This document shows, piece after piece, positions 45,681-54,179 of a stretch of DNA of 64,000 nucleotides (position 1 is the stretch's first letter; every line of letters begins with the position of its first letter). Under the pieces are notes generated by a model. The model saw only the letters and a list, made by a program, of their open reading frames with translations, was not told the DNA's origin and ran no database searches. A program made the position numbers and the translations under genes. This DNA comes from Bacteroidota bacterium. GTDB lineage: Bacteria; Bacteroidota; Bacteroidia; Bacteroidales; SKPS01. The stretch is from contig JAKLII010000001.1 of the NCBI GenBank assembly GCA_022709695.1, forward strand, positions 460,881-524,880, read 5' to 3'.

Positions 45681-46670
45681 CTATTCAATCCCGGCAAAAT
45701 GCTTCATAAACTGCACACGCTCGTAAGCGGCAGGGTTCTCGGATGCCTTGTAGCTTAACCGCCCCCTGAACTCGGGAATCGTCTGGAACTTGTTCGCTGC
45801 CATCCATTCCTCAAGCTCTTTCAGCATGGAGGCAATCTTTTCAAATCCCTCTTTATATAAAACCGAGGTAACCTGAACGGTAGTAGCGCCTGCCAGCAAC
45901 TGCTTGATCACCGCTTTCCCGTCATGCACCCCTGTGGAAGCCGAAATATCACAGTGGAGGAGATCGCTCAGCATGGCCACCCAGCGCAGGGATATGGCCA
46001 GCTCATCGGGTTGGCTGAAGACGTTTGTGCTGATTACCTTGAAATTGTTTACATCAATGTCAGGAGAGAAGAACCGGTTAAAAAGAACCAGCCCTTTAAT
46101 ACCGGTCCAGCTGAGCTGACGGGTAAATTTGGCAAGCCCTGAGAAATAATAGCTGATCTTCAGCGATACAGGAATGGTAACCTGCTTCAGTACAGATTCC
46201 ACCAGATCAAAATAGACCTTCTCATTCTCTTCTGCACCATGGTTCGGATCCGAAGGAAGAATGAAGACATTGAGCTCAAGGGCATCTGCGCCAGCATCCT
46301 GGATCTTCTTCGCAAAAGAAGTCCACTCAGCAGCTGAAATGCAGTTTATACTGGCAATTACCGGGATAGATACTGCTTTTTTTGCATCCCTGATCAGGTC
46401 CAGATAACTGCTGAGCTTGTGGTTTTTACTGTAATTGCTGATATAGTCTGCCGCTTCCGGATAGGTACTGAATGCCTCATGGTCGGCAGTCAGCGCTTTG
46501 CTTACTTCATAGCGGATCTGCTCTTCGAACAAGGACTTAAGTACTACGGCACCCGCCCCATGCTGTTCAATTTTGAGAATACTGTCAACTGAGTTGGTGA
46601 GCCCTGAGCTGCCAACAATGATCGGGTTCCTGAGGGTGAGCCCCATGTAACGGGTTTCCAGGTTTGCCAT
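45681..46670 (-). CDS. Dihydroorotate dehydrogenase-like FMN protein
   Basis: A 329-aa TIM-barrel flavoprotein close to class 1 dihydroorotate dehydrogenases. The opening TRYMGLTLRNPIIVGSSGLTNS and late AGATTVQVTSVLYKEG (FMN phosphate) are typical. The segment where PyrD has its NxSCPN loop reads LNVFILPSDPNHG instead, so it is probably not the pyrimidine enzyme. This subgroup is widespread in anaerobes and may act with ferredoxin-linked enzymes on an unknown substrate. Confidence 0.82.
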   Translation of the reverse strand: MANLETRYMGLTLRNPIIVGSSGLTNSVDSILKIEQHGAGAVVLKSLFEEQIRYEVSKALTADHEAFSTYPEAADYISNYSKNHKLSSYLDLIRDAKKAVSIPVIASINCISAAEWTSFAKKIQDAGADALELNVFILPSDPNHGAEENEKVYFDLVESVLKQVTIPVSLKISYYFSGLAKFTRQLSWTGIKGLVLFNRFFSPDIDVNNFKVISTNVFSQPDELAISLRWVAMLSDLLHCDISASTGVHDGKAVIKQLLAGATTVQVTSVLYKEGFEKIASMLKELEEWMAANKFQTIPEFRGRLSYKASENPAAYERVQFMKHFAGIE

Positions 46671-46731
46671 GGCTTTTCTCCTTATTGTTGTTTGGTGTTT
46701 CTCGTGAGAATTTATCCTGCTAAAGCAGCCA

Positions 46732-46739
46732 CAAACCTA
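46732..46739 (-). promoter_or_regulatory. Promoter box of the DHOD-like gene
   Basis: CAAACCTA on the + strand reads TAGGTTTG on the minus strand, 62 bases before the start codon. Confidence 0.45.
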
Positions 46740-46781
46740 CAGGTTTTTTACAATTCTGCAAATAGTCATCGGATGATTTGA

Positions 46782-48425
46782 TCAGTTGGTATCCTGAATT
46801 TTATAAAACTCTGATGCTGTTGCATCTTGCATGATCTGCGCGGCCTGTCCGATCAATGGATCGAAGTAACACTGTGCCTGCACCGAAGCCTTGTTTCCGT
46901 AAAGAAGTTTCGCGAAGACCGTTGCCAGCTGTCGCTCAACAGGTAACTGGTTGCGGGTCCAGTCGGTGCGTGCCTCTTCAATGCCCCATGCGGTGGCATA
47001 TCCCCTGAACTGCTCAGTAAGCATATTGCGCTGTTCCTGGGATGCCAGAAATACCTCAACGGCAGGAAATTCCCTGAGGAGTGAATCACGGGAACCGAGC
47101 ACAACAGAGAGGGCAAAGCGGTAAAACAGATTCTTCCTGTTCAATGCGGTGATCAGCGCAGGTGTTTTTGCGGTGTCGGCGGGCACCAGGATATCCGGCA
47201 GAATGCCACCTCCCCCATATACCACCCTGCCGGCCGGGGTAATCCGTTTCAGAGAGTCATGAAGGTTCAGGCTGTCAATATTGGAATAGATCCCCCGCCT
47301 GATCTTTTCGTTCATCTCTTCAAAATACTTGTCGCGCCCTTTGTCATACGGGCGCTGGATGGAGCGACCGGTCGGGGTGAAATACCTGGCAATGGTAAGC
47401 CGAATGGTTGATCCATCCGGAAGGGGATAAGGCTTCTGCACGAGTCCCTTCCCGAAAGACCGGCGTCCCATCACCAGGCCCCTGTCCCAGTCCTGTATGG
47501 CCCCGGTAAGAATCTCACTTGCTGATGCCGAGTTTTCATCAATCAGTACCACCAGCCTCCCCTTGCGGAAATCCCCCCTGCCGGTCGCCCTGTAATCTGT
47601 CCTTGCACTGTTGAGCCCCTGCGTATATACAATCAGCCTGTTGTTTCCCAGAAAATGATCCGCAAGCTGTATGGCCGCATTCATCAGTCCACCGGTATTA
47701 CCCCTGAGATCGAGGATCAGGTTCTCTACATTCTTCTTCTTCAGCTCTTTAAGGGCATCTTCAAACTCCCGGACCGTAGTTCGCATGAAGCGGCTGATTT
47801 TGATATATCCGGTCTGGGAATCAGTCATGTACCAGGTGTCAACACTGTAGGTTGTAATACGGTCGCGGGTAATGGTCAGGAGCAAAGGTTCCCTGATACC
47901 GGGCCGGAGCACGGTAATCTGGACGGGAGTCCCCTTTTCGCCGCGCACCCTTTTTGAAATCCAGCCCGACTCGCTCTTCGGACCAGTGGCATCCTCATTG
48001 CCAATGCGCAGAATCCGGTCTCCTGGCTTCATGCCTGCCCTGGCCGAAGGGCCACCCGAGACCACCAACACCACTACCGCAGTGTCATCAAAGTACTGAA
48101 ATTCAATACCAATACCCTCAAAACTCCCTTCAAGTTCCTCGTTGGCACGCTTGATCTGTTCGGCTGTAAAATACACCGAATGGGGATCCAATTGTTTGAG
48201 CATCGCGATGATGGCCTGCTCGGTTAATGCCCGGTTATTCACCGGATCCACATAATTCTGATTGATGATATCATAAACCCTGGATACCTTTTCCAGACTA
48301 ACCTGCTGCTCAGTCTTTCTGGCAGGAGGTTCAGGCTCAGCGGGCTTTGGCCTCAGAAATCCCTGGGCACCGGCATTCCCGATCGTAATCAGAAGCCAGA
48401 AAATGATAAGGATGGACTTGCGCAT
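46782..48425 (-). CDS. S41 carboxyl-terminal processing protease
   Basis: A 547-aa periplasmic protease of the CtpA/Prc family. The start at MRKSILIIFWLLIT gives a signal peptide; a longer frame begins inside the promoter. A PDZ domain (about 90-180: ARAGMKPGDRILRIGNEDA) is followed by the S41 core with catalytic Ser in DENSASASEI and Lys in RRSFGKGLVQ. These proteases trim C-termini of envelope proteins. The C-terminal extension after about residue 400 is usual for Bacteroidota. Confidence 0.9.
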   Translation of the reverse strand: MRKSILIIFWLLITIGNAGAQGFLRPKPAEPEPPARKTEQQVSLEKVSRVYDIINQNYVDPVNNRALTEQAIIAMLKQLDPHSVYFTAEQIKRANEELEGSFEGIGIEFQYFDDTAVVVLVVSGGPSARAGMKPGDRILRIGNEDATGPKSESGWISKRVRGEKGTPVQITVLRPGIREPLLLTITRDRITTYSVDTWYMTDSQTGYIKISRFMRTTVREFEDALKELKKKNVENLILDLRGNTGGLMNAAIQLADHFLGNNRLIVYTQGLNSARTDYRATGRGDFRKGRLVVLIDENSASASEILTGAIQDWDRGLVMGRRSFGKGLVQKPYPLPDGSTIRLTIARYFTPTGRSIQRPYDKGRDKYFEEMNEKIRRGIYSNIDSLNLHDSLKRITPAGRVVYGGGGILPDILVPADTAKTPALITALNRKNLFYRFALSVVLGSRDSLLREFPAVEVFLASQEQRNMLTEQFRGYATAWGIEEARTDWTRNQLPVERQLATVFAKLLYGNKASVQAQCYFDPLIGQAAQIMQDATASEFYKIQDTN

Positions 48426-48440
48426 AACCTGATATCTGTA

Positions 48441-48448
48441 CAAATATA
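48441..48448 (-). promoter_or_regulatory. Promoter box of the S41 protease gene
   Basis: CAAATATA on the + strand reads TATATTTG on the minus strand, 16 bases before the start codon. Confidence 0.55.
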
Positions 48449-48496
48449 TAACTGTCGAAAAACGGAATTGTTTGCCGGAAACCCAATCGAAGGGCA

Positions 48497-49234
48497 CTAT
48501 GCCGGATGCGCTACAAAATACCACTCGGCATTGCTGCGGAATACCGAAACAAATGCCTCCTCGGTCAATGATCCGTTACCTTTTACATACGATTTAAGAA
48601 ATGAAACCTGATGTCCTGTCTCCTCAGAAAAAAACCTGAACAAAGCCCCCGGATCGGTATCATAAAAATCGCTGGCACCCAATCCGCACTCAAAAATGAT
48701 CACCGGTTTATCTCTGATGATCAGTTCCCTGGATCCCTTCAATACCCCGAACTCCCCGCCTTCTACATCTATCTTGATAAACCCCACCCTGTGATTGGCT
48801 TCAATGATATCATCCAGTCGCTTCACCTCAACCCTGATCACTTCAATATCAGGGTCTTTGATGTCGTAACTCCGCTTTTTCAGTCCGCTGTAGGCAGGAT
48901 CGTTCCTGATGTACTGAAACTCCGATTCCCCGTTGAAGTCAGCCAGGGCAAAAGGCAGCACCCGGGTGCGCCCATTGTAACGGGCGAGCAGTTCATCGTA
49001 CATATCGGGAATGGGTTCGAAGGCGTAGTGTGTTCCGTCCGGAGCAAGTGCAAGGATCAGATCCAGCATCTCCCCCTTATGGCACCCGATATCGATGCAG
49101 TTGGTATCTCTTCCGATGACTTTCCGCATGATGCTGCGGGTCAGCCTGTCATATGCCAGATTCCTTGTAACATCCAGATGCAGAAGGTTCAGGGTTTTTC
49201 GCAGAAGGCTTCTGGGGCTTTTTTTTGTTGGCAT
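48497..49234 (-). CDS. FkbM-family methyltransferase
   Basis: A 245-aa SAM-dependent methyltransferase. Motif I is CIDIGCHKGEMLDLI (about 42-56), the substrate-side motif is GFIKIDVEGGEFGVLKGS, and IIFECGLG follows. FkbM proteins O-methylate sugars or polyketides; in Bacteroidota they are often linked to surface glycans. It shares a divergent promoter region with the PDZ-hydrolase gene. Confidence 0.85.
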   Translation of the reverse strand: MPTKKSPRSLLRKTLNLLHLDVTRNLAYDRLTRSIMRKVIGRDTNCIDIGCHKGEMLDLILALAPDGTHYAFEPIPDMYDELLARYNGRTRVLPFALADFNGESEFQYIRNDPAYSGLKKRSYDIKDPDIEVIRVEVKRLDDIIEANHRVGFIKIDVEGGEFGVLKGSRELIIRDKPVIIFECGLGASDFYDTDPGALFRFFSEETGHQVSFLKSYVKGNGSLTEEAFVSVFRSNAEWYFVAHPA

Positions 49235-49259
49235 TCGGATTTATGATGTAATGCGGGGT

Positions 49260-49284
49260 CAAAGCTACGATTTTTCTACCTTTG
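49260..49284. promoter_or_regulatory. Divergent promoter pair
   Basis: CAAAGCTA (49260-49267, minus-strand TAGCTTTG) points to the FkbM gene and TACCTTTG (49277-49284) to the PDZ-hydrolase gene. The two -7 boxes are back to back with 9 bases between. Confidence 0.55.
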
Positions 49285-49303
49285 CCTGTATAACCAAAGT
49301 GTC

Positions 49304-50659
49304 ATGAAAGCTCAGAAACTTTTCCTGCTGGTGGCAGCAGTACTTTTTATCTGCCATATCGCCCATGCCCAGCCACTTCCGCGCAAAAGCTGGTTCAACG
49401 TGATAGTGCGTGAACTCAACGATTCCCTTAAAACCGCGACAAAAGCCACTGAAGGTCTTTTCGTGGTATCCGTCGGGGAAAAAGGAACCGCCGAAGCGCT
49501 TGGGATCCTTCCCGGCGATGTGCTTCTGACGCTGAACGGACAACCCGTAAAAACAAAAGAGGATCTGAAACCCATCATGACACCCCTCCGCGAAGGGGAT
49601 CCCGTGGGTTGTGAAGTGTGGCGCAAAAAGAAGGTGAAGGCGCTGAAAGGATTTGCAGCTCCGGTGGCCGGAGAGAATCCTGAAGGATATCTGGTTGAAT
49701 ACGAACGCGCTCCGTTTGAAGGAGGAAATCTAAGTGTGATCATAACCCGCCCCGAAGGAGAAGGTCCGTTCCCGGTCATCCTCTTTATTCCGGGATATAT
49801 GTGCTACTCGCTCGACAATATCGGCACCCACCCCTATGGCCGCATTGCCGAGCTGCTCACAAGGCAGGGGTATATGGTGGTGAGGGTAGAGAAATCGGGT
49901 GAGGGCGCCTCGATGGGCACCCCCGATTGCCGCAGCATCGGATTGTACAAGGAGGTAGAAGGATTCAGGGCCGGACTGCGAAAGATTTACACCCTGCCCA
50001 AAGCCGACACCTCAAACGTTTTCATCTTCGGCCACTCGCTGGGCGCCATGCAGGCTCCCATGGTAGCCAAAGGATTCAATGTGAAGGGGATCATCATCGA
50101 AGGCACCAGCGGCGACTCCTGGTTCGAATACATACTGGCCATGTTCCGGTTCCAGAATCCCATCATGGGGATGGATCCGGCAGAAAATGAAGATATGATC
50201 GCCAAAGCTACTCCCCTCCTCTACAACTACCTGGTGCAGAAAGATGACCCTGCGGAGCTGGCAAAGGTCCCCGCCTGGGATTCGATCCTCATGGAAATGA
50301 TGCAGTACGACCACAACGGGCACATCTGGGACCGGCACTACACCTACTGGCAGGAGCTTCAGGACGTGAACCAGCCGGCTGCCTGGCGCGACTGCAGCGC
50401 CCATGTGCTGGTGCTCAGGGGTAGCGGCGACCTCGAAGCTTTCTCCACCGAACAGCACGAAGGGATCGTGCGTACCATCAACCACTACCGGCCCGGAACG
50501 GCCACTTTCGTACTCCTGCCCAACAGCGACCATGCCTTCTGCAAATCCGACACCCCTGAAGAGAGCTACAAAAACGGCCAGGTCAAGGGCTATCACCGTG
50601 AACAGTTTAACGAGAATGTGATCGGGGTGGTGAAGGAATGGATAGATCAGCGGTTGTGA
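49304..50659 (+). CDS. Secreted PDZ plus alpha/beta hydrolase
   Basis: A 451-aa exported protein: signal peptide (ending AHAQ), a PDZ-like domain (about 45-120: GTAEALGILPGDVLLTLNGQPV) and an alpha/beta hydrolase domain. The nucleophile elbow is GHSLGAM, the likely Asp is in RGSGDLEAF and the His in NSDHAFCK. The PDZ part may bind a peptide or steer substrates. Esterase or peptidase activity in the periplasm is likely; the substrate is unknown. Confidence 0.85.
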   Translation: MKAQKLFLLVAAVLFICHIAHAQPLPRKSWFNVIVRELNDSLKTATKATEGLFVVSVGEKGTAEALGILPGDVLLTLNGQPVKTKEDLKPIMTPLREGDPVGCEVWRKKKVKALKGFAAPVAGENPEGYLVEYERAPFEGGNLSVIITRPEGEGPFPVILFIPGYMCYSLDNIGTHPYGRIAELLTRQGYMVVRVEKSGEGASMGTPDCRSIGLYKEVEGFRAGLRKIYTLPKADTSNVFIFGHSLGAMQAPMVAKGFNVKGIIIEGTSGDSWFEYILAMFRFQNPIMGMDPAENEDMIAKATPLLYNYLVQKDDPAELAKVPAWDSILMEMMQYDHNGHIWDRHYTYWQELQDVNQPAAWRDCSAHVLVLRGSGDLEAFSTEQHEGIVRTINHYRPGTATFVLLPNSDHAFCKSDTPEESYKNGQVKGYHREQFNENVIGVVKEWIDQRL

Positions 50660-50841
50660 GCCGGATGACGGTTGGCACACGGGCTGCACATTCGTGATGC
50701 CGGGTACCTGTCAGCACAATCATGCGCCTACGGATCTTAAAAAAATGAATCAGGCATAAACCCAATGGAACCCAGATACCATTAAAAAAAACGGGGCGGA
50801 ACCGAAAAGCCACACGAGTAGGAAAACAAACACAAATTGTA

Positions 50842-51885
50842 ATGAAAAACAGACATGTTTTTTGTGTTTTATTTATCATTTTGGCCTTTAGTATGAATGC
50901 CCAGGATTGCCTTATGTTTGAACAAGGCTACAAGATCAAACTTAACAGCCAGAATTATTTATCCAATATTTCTGCGGTGAAAGGCTGGGCAAAAATGAAA
51001 CCTGAAAAAAAGATCGAGCTGGTGAATGAATTCAATGCCAAAGTCCTGAATGGAACACAGCCGACTTTGAGTTCGAGCTCTTATGACATGTATGTTAAGG
51101 AAGCCGTAAAGGGTAGCCCCGGAAGAATCGTGTGCAGCATGATGGCCGGAGGAGTTGAGTATTCTTTCCCTGCGTATTGCAAAAACGATACAAGCTACTT
51201 CTACAGAACGGTCGGACCGGTGTATTACGCCAGCAACGGAGATACGGTAGGAGCAGGATTTAATGGCGTTCAGATCATCCCGAATTCGCTCAAAGTCGGC
51301 GATATCCTTCCCACGTATGAGGATATGTCTACCCTGGTGATCGCAACCAAAAGCTACGAAGAAAAACAAAGGGTCCTTGACGGTTACAGGGCGATCGAAT
51401 CCATTGAAAGAAACACAACCCACTTGAATCCTCAAACCCTGGAATGGGAAAAAGGAGACTGGACGGTGACAAAATATGAAGAAGTATGGAAGAATATAGA
51501 TGTTAAAGTCCTGGAAAGCACATCCCTGAGTAGTCATGTAATCCATTACGTGAATGCAGTGGTCGACAGGTGTGAGGATGTGGTAATGGATGGAAAAACC
51601 TACAAAGCGTATGTGATAGAGAGTGAAACATGGACCCAGGCCGGGTTTGAAACCTCATTTGCCGCCGACAACGTCAAATGGCTGAAACAGCGTGAGAATT
51701 TTCAGCAGAAGCTGGGTAATAAAGTGGAAAAAAGACTCATCAAGTCCAAGTTTCTTAATCTGGAAGGCTATTATGTCACCTATCTTACCGAATGGTATAT
51801 CCCCGGGATGGCTGTGGTAAAATCCATTACGTACGATTCAGAGGGATGCATCAGTTCGGTCAATACCTGGAACGATGTAAAATGA
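50842..51885 (+). CDS. Exported protein of unknown function
   Basis: A 347-aa protein with signal peptide (ending SMNAQ). I do not recognise the family. The mature part begins FEQGYKIKLNSQNY, continues with an alternating strand pattern and ends in WYIPGMAVVKSITYDSEGCISS. This layout is seen in Bacteroidota TapB-like proteins that include two lobes of beta sheet, but that is only a resemblance. It stands alone, 182 bases after the hydrolase gene. Confidence 0.7.
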   Translation: MKNRHVFCVLFIILAFSMNAQDCLMFEQGYKIKLNSQNYLSNISAVKGWAKMKPEKKIELVNEFNAKVLNGTQPTLSSSSYDMYVKEAVKGSPGRIVCSMMAGGVEYSFPAYCKNDTSYFYRTVGPVYYASNGDTVGAGFNGVQIIPNSLKVGDILPTYEDMSTLVIATKSYEEKQRVLDGYRAIESIERNTTHLNPQTLEWEKGDWTVTKYEEVWKNIDVKVLESTSLSSHVIHYVNAVVDRCEDVVMDGKTYKAYVIESETWTQAGFETSFAADNVKWLKQRENFQQKLGNKVEKRLIKSKFLNLEGYYVTYLTEWYIPGMAVVKSITYDSEGCISSVNTWNDVK

Positions 51886-52141
51886 TCTGGATACAGATCA
51901 GATTCCACGAGTTTCTTGAGCATTGCTTTTGTTGAAAACAGGGAGCAATGATCATGATTTCTGCGTTTTCAGTGTAATTTGATCTCATTTCAGCGTTAAA
52001 AATTTTCTCTCATATAAAAGCGCTGAAATTTCATCGAACAACGCTGAAAGAAATTCTGTGGATTTCTGCGTGCATTCTGCGGATTTCCGCGTGAAAAAAC
52101 ATAAAGACCACCTTATCAACTATTTCGCTTCAGGGTTGTTT

Positions 52142-52714
52142 ATGAAGACGATAAACCATTATTCATCTCTGAACACCACCCCTATGGACGACCTGATACC
52201 GCTTCTGAAGAGCCGTTTTGAACGCCATGTGCACCGCCACCCCGGCCTGGAGTGGGAACAAATACAGGCGCAACTCGAAAGTCATCCCGCGAAAATGCAA
52301 ACGCTGCAATGGATGGAAACCACAGGCGGCGAACCTGATGTAATCGGTTACGATGACGGCACCGGCGAATACCTGTTCGCGGACTGCTCCGCCGAAAGCC
52401 CGAAAGGTCGCCGCAGTGTATGCTACGACCCGGAGGCACTCGAATCGCGAAAGGAGTTCAAACCGCTGCACTCCGCTACCGGCATGGCAGCAGAGATGGG
52501 TGTTGAAATCTTATCGGAAGAACAGTACCGGGCCTTGCAAAAACTGGGTACTTTTGACTGCAAATCCTCGAGCTGGATCCTCACCCCTCCGGCCATCCGG
52601 AACCTTGGCGGCGCGCTCTTCTGCGACCGGCGGTACAACCGGGTGTTCACCTACCACAACGGCGCCGAATCGTATTATGCAGCCAGGGGGTTCAGAGGCA
52701 TGCTCAGGGTTTGA
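52142..52714 (+). CDS. DUF4256 protein
   Basis: A 190-aa cytoplasmic protein of the DUF4256 family, recognised by FERHVHRHPGLEW, METTGGEPDVIGYD, FADCSAESPKGRRSVCYD and SSSWILTPPAIRNLGGALFCDRRY. Function is unknown. The start at MKTINHY is preferred; MDDLIPLLK 14 codons later is possible. It precedes the rhomboid gene by 42 bases on the same strand. Confidence 0.85.
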   Translation: MKTINHYSSLNTTPMDDLIPLLKSRFERHVHRHPGLEWEQIQAQLESHPAKMQTLQWMETTGGEPDVIGYDDGTGEYLFADCSAESPKGRRSVCYDPEALESRKEFKPLHSATGMAAEMGVEILSEEQYRALQKLGTFDCKSSSWILTPPAIRNLGGALFCDRRYNRVFTYHNGAESYYAARGFRGMLRV

Positions 52715-52756
52715 CAAACATCAGCATACAAGTCCGGAAACACGATCATCCTATCT

Positions 52757-53551
52757 ATGTCAACCGCCTATAAACGCCTGAAATACAGCCTAATCATTGC
52801 CTTCCTCCTGCTAATGGCACCCTGGGCCATCGAGATCGCCCACGCGCTGCACTGGGCCGACTGGAACGATTTTGGCATGAGGCCACGTGATCTGTCAGGC
52901 CTTGCCGGGATCTTTACCATGCCTTTCCTGCACGGCGACTTCAAACACCTTCTATCGAACTCCATCCCCTTCCTGGTGCTGGGGAGTGCGCTGTTCTACT
53001 TCTACCGCGAAGCCTCCTGGAAAGTGCTGGGGGGAATCCTGCTGGGAACAGGCATCATCCTCTGGATTATCGGCAAACACGGCACCAACCATATCGGCGC
53101 CAGCGGCATGGTGTACGGACTTGTGGCCTTCCACCTCACAGGCGGTATCATCCGGAAAAACAGGAACCTTATGGCCTTTTCACTGCTGGTGGTGTTCCTG
53201 TACGGGGGATTCATCTGGAGCCTGTTTCCCGATTTCTTCCCCGACCGCAACATCAGCTGGGAAGGTCACCTGGCCGGGCTCATCAGCGGCCTGGTGATGG
53301 CTTTGCTGTGCCGGAAATGTGGCCCGGCCCCGGATCCGGTACTGGTGGATGAGGAAGTTGAGGAGGTTGAGGAGGTTGAGGAAGCGGAGCGAAGCGGAGT
53401 CCCGAGAGCGGAGCGATTCGGGATTGAGGAAGCGGAGCGAAGCGGAGTCCCGAGAGCGGAGCGATTCGGGATTGAAGAAGTTGAGTCTGAAAAATCTCAA
53501 CAGCGAAGCGCTCAAACATTTGGTCAATCATACAACAGTACGCTCACCTGA
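52757..53551 (+). CDS. Rhomboid protease with palindrome-derived C-terminal repeats
   Basis: A 264-aa intramembrane serine protease with six predicted helices. The catalytic Ser is in HIGASGMVYG and the His in EGHLAGLISG. Such enzymes cut membrane proteins within the bilayer. The C-terminal 65 residues are unusual: VEEVEEVEE followed by two exact copies of a 16-residue unit (EEAERSGVPRAERFGI). Those codons match a family of extragenic palindromes in this window, so a repeat element has been taken into the gene in frame and lengthened its tail. Confidence 0.9.
   Translation: MSTAYKRLKYSLIIAFLLLMAPWAIEIAHALHWADWNDFGMRPRDLSGLAGIFTMPFLHGDFKHLLSNSIPFLVLGSALFYFYREASWKVLGGILLGTGIILWIIGKHGTNHIGASGMVYGLVAFHLTGGIIRKNRNLMAFSLLVVFLYGGFIWSLFPDFFPDRNISWEGHLAGLISGLVMALLCRKCGPAPDPVLVDEEVEEVEEVEEAERSGVPRAERFGIEEAERSGVPRAERFGIEEVESEKSQQRSAQTFGQSYNSTLT
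53378..53473. repeat. Two 48-bp palindromic repeats inside the rhomboid gene
   Basis: Exact tandem copies (53378-53425 and 53426-53473) containing AGCGGAGCGAAGCGGAGTC and GAGCGGAGCGATTCGGGA. They are in frame and share words with the extragenic elements at 2826-2894 and 23314-23362. Confidence 0.85.
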
Positions 53552-53571
53552 TTGTAAAGTCGTACCCTCGT

Positions 53572-54015
53572 TCACTCGTGGTACCGGTCGATGTCGCGGG
53601 CTTTGATGGTTTCGCGCTTGTCGTAGAATTTCTTGCCCCGGGCAATGGAGATTTTGATCTTGGCGTACCCGCTGTCGCTGATAAACAGCAACAAAGGGAT
53701 GATCGTCAACCCTTTCTCTACGGTTTTCAGGGTAAGCCGTTTGATCTCCCGCCGCGACAGCAGCAGCTTCCGGTCACGCTTCGGCTCATGGTTGGCATAT
53801 CCCCCGTGGTGGTACTCGCTGATGTGCATATTTCTGATGAACACCTCACCCCGTTCAAGTACACAGTAAGCCTCGGCAATACTGGCCTTCCCCTCGCGCA
53901 CCGATTTGATCTCGCTGCCCGAAAGCACGATGCCGGCCGTGAATTCCTCCAGCAGGAAGTACTCAAATCCTGCCTTCTTGTTTTTGATCTCTATTTTCTT
54001 CTGGGGCTTTGCCAT
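53572..54015 (-). CDS. smpB: SsrA-binding protein
   Basis: A 147-aa tmRNA-binding protein required for trans-translation rescue of stalled ribosomes. Motifs: NKKAGFEYFLLEEFTAGIVLSGSEIKSVR, then AEAYCVLERGEVFIRNMHISEY and the C-terminal KRETIKARDIDR tail that enters the ribosome mRNA path. The start at MAKPQKK is the normal one. The promoter box TACTTTTG (54023-54030, minus strand) ends only 7 bases before the ATG, so the message is nearly leaderless. Confidence 0.95.
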   Translation of the reverse strand: MAKPQKKIEIKNKKAGFEYFLLEEFTAGIVLSGSEIKSVREGKASIAEAYCVLERGEVFIRNMHISEYHHGGYANHEPKRDRKLLLSRREIKRLTLKTVEKGLTIIPLLLFISDSGYAKIKISIARGKKFYDKRETIKARDIDRYHE

Positions 54016-54022
54016 GGCGGGG

Positions 54023-54030
54023 CAAAAGTA
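54023..54030 (-). promoter_or_regulatory. Promoter box of smpB, 7 bases before the start
   Basis: CAAAAGTA on the + strand reads TACTTTTG on the minus strand. The smpB leader would be zero to a few bases. Confidence 0.55.
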
Positions 54031-54062
54031 CAAAGAAAACCGTGGCCTGAAATCGACGATTT

Positions 54063-54146
54063 GTTTCTGTTAACCGAAACTTTTTGAGCTGATTTATTTC
54101 TGTTAACTGAAACTTTTTGGCCTTCTATGTTTCTGTTGACTGAAAC
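54063..54146. promoter_or_regulatory. Three palindromic operators at 33-bp spacing
   Basis: TTTCTGTTAACCGAAA (54064-54079), TTTCTGTTAACTGAAA (54097-54112) and TTTCTGTTGACTGAAA (54130-54145). Each is a near-perfect palindrome of the type TTTCnGTTAACnGAAA, and start-to-start distances are exactly 33, about three helical turns, so all face the same side of the DNA. The last ends 7 bases before the -7 box of the ATPase gene, where a bound protein would block transcription. Confidence 0.8.
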
Positions 54147-54152
54147 TTTTAT

Positions 54153-54160
54153 TACTTTTG
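54153..54160 (+). promoter_or_regulatory. Promoter box of the AAA ATPase gene
   Basis: TACTTTTG, 19 bases before the start codon and directly after the third operator. Confidence 0.6.
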
Positions 54161-54179
54161 CAGCGTTAAATCGGGTGCT

